Shown: positions 22,477 to 22,805 of the stretch, piece after piece
How the letters are laid out: every line of letters starts with the position of its first letter
Position numbering within the stretch: position 1 is the first letter of the stretch
Source: JACDDK01 sp038198445
Lineage (GTDB): Bacteria > Actinomycetota > Rubrobacteria > Rubrobacterales > Rubrobacteraceae
Reading direction: 5' to 3'
Assembly (NCBI GenBank): GCA_038198445.1
Contig: JBBPZZ010000032.1
Coordinates: forward strand, 1-22,805
DNA: 22,805 nucleotides
The notes under the pieces: generated by a model
What the model was told of the DNA's origin: nothing
Seen by the model: only the letters and a program-made list of their open reading frames with translations
The model's database searches: none
Made by a program: the position numbers and the translations under genes

Positions 22477-22805
22477 CCGGAGAAGGGACACCGAAGTACC
22501 AGAGATCACTCCCAGGAGGCTTCGAGACCGGACGCCCCGGTAAAAAGGTCCGCCGAGTCTCGCCGCGCCGGGAGCTGGCCGTCGTCACGCTCGGCGTGGT
22601 CGCTTCCATAACGGGACTCGGCGGAGTCCTGGCCGCGAACCCGCCGAGTTGGGCGATCTCCGCGGCGAATGCTCAACCTGCGATCACCGCGAAGGCCGCC
22701 AAACCCGCGGAGTCTTCACCTACTATGAAGGCCGGCGCCGCCAAGGCATCGCAAACCCGTAAGGACGCGGAGTCTACTTCCGCCGCCACGAAGTCCGCCT
22801 CTACG
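22473..22805 (+). CDS. Membrane-anchored protein with Ala/Lys/Ser/Thr-rich linker (cut by window edge)
   Basis: The first 111 codons of a gene run off the right edge. Residues 1-34 are polar and basic (RPGKKVRRVSPRR). Residues 35-54 form one hydrophobic segment (LAVVTLGVVASITGLGGVLA), a signal anchor or uncleaved signal. After NPPSWAISAANAQP comes an Ala, Lys, Ser and Thr-rich stretch with no regular structure, which should lie outside the membrane as a linker to a domain beyond the window. ATG overlaps the stop of the upstream membrane protein by ATGA. A linker-tethered extracytoplasmic domain such as FMN-binding is one possibility, but nothing in the visible part proves it. Confidence 0.75.
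   Translation, partial: MTGEGTPKYQRSLPGGFETGRPGKKVRRVSPRRELAVVTLGVVASITGLGGVLAANPPSWAISAANAQPAITAKAAKPAESSPTMKAGAAKASQTRKDAESTSAATKSAST

Overview
The window is GC-rich bacterial DNA with strong AAGGAGG-type ribosome binding sites. Its gene families (CtpE-like P-type ATPase, HxlR regulator with a sterol-carrier-like tail, acyl-CoA dehydrogenase/MaoC pair, repeated RibD_C reductases) suit a Rubrobacter-like actinobacterium. That placement is inferred from gene content and style, not from a marker gene. No tRNA, rRNA, CRISPR array or insertion sequence was seen.

Left edge (1-1740, minus strand): the start of an acyl-CoA dehydrogenase gene, a MaoC hot-dog hydratase gene just upstream of it, and an HxlR-family regulator. 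The regulator is divergent from what follows, across an AT-rich gap that contains an imperfect inverted repeat.

Centre (1887-13424, plus strand): about 11.5 kb of tightly packed co-directional genes with gaps of 0-70 bases and several ATGA/GTGA overlaps. It looks like one long transcription unit or a chain of coupled ones. It holds five RibD_C/dihydrofolate-reductase-fold genes of two subtypes, three VOC (glyoxalase-fold) genes and an SDR with an altered active site. It also holds DoxX, a beta-lactamase-fold hydrolase, an SMP-30 lactonase, an alpha/beta hydrolase, a small helix-hairpin-helix protein, an amidase and a DHA2-type MFS exporter. The order repeats in modules: VOC, reductase A, reductase B, SDR; then reductase B, VOC, reductase A; then reductase B, SDR. 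The later modules are decaying. The second reductase A has an in-frame stop, the second SDR is a 30-codon stub, and the alpha/beta hydrolase has a shifted tail. The set looks like a detoxification or xenobiotic-response island under an electrophile- or drug-sensing regulator, built by duplication. The substrate is unknown.

Right half: a SAM methyltransferase, then typA/bipA with its own promoter. Convergent to typA is an OmpR-type response regulator and histidine kinase pair on the minus strand. Next come a damaged gene region, a CtpE-like P-type ATPase with a textbook terminator, a second damaged region, and a two-gene membrane/secreted operon cut by the window end. Three copies of a short sequence that reads ATGAAAACTCATAAC or similar lie in the two damaged regions around the ATPase.
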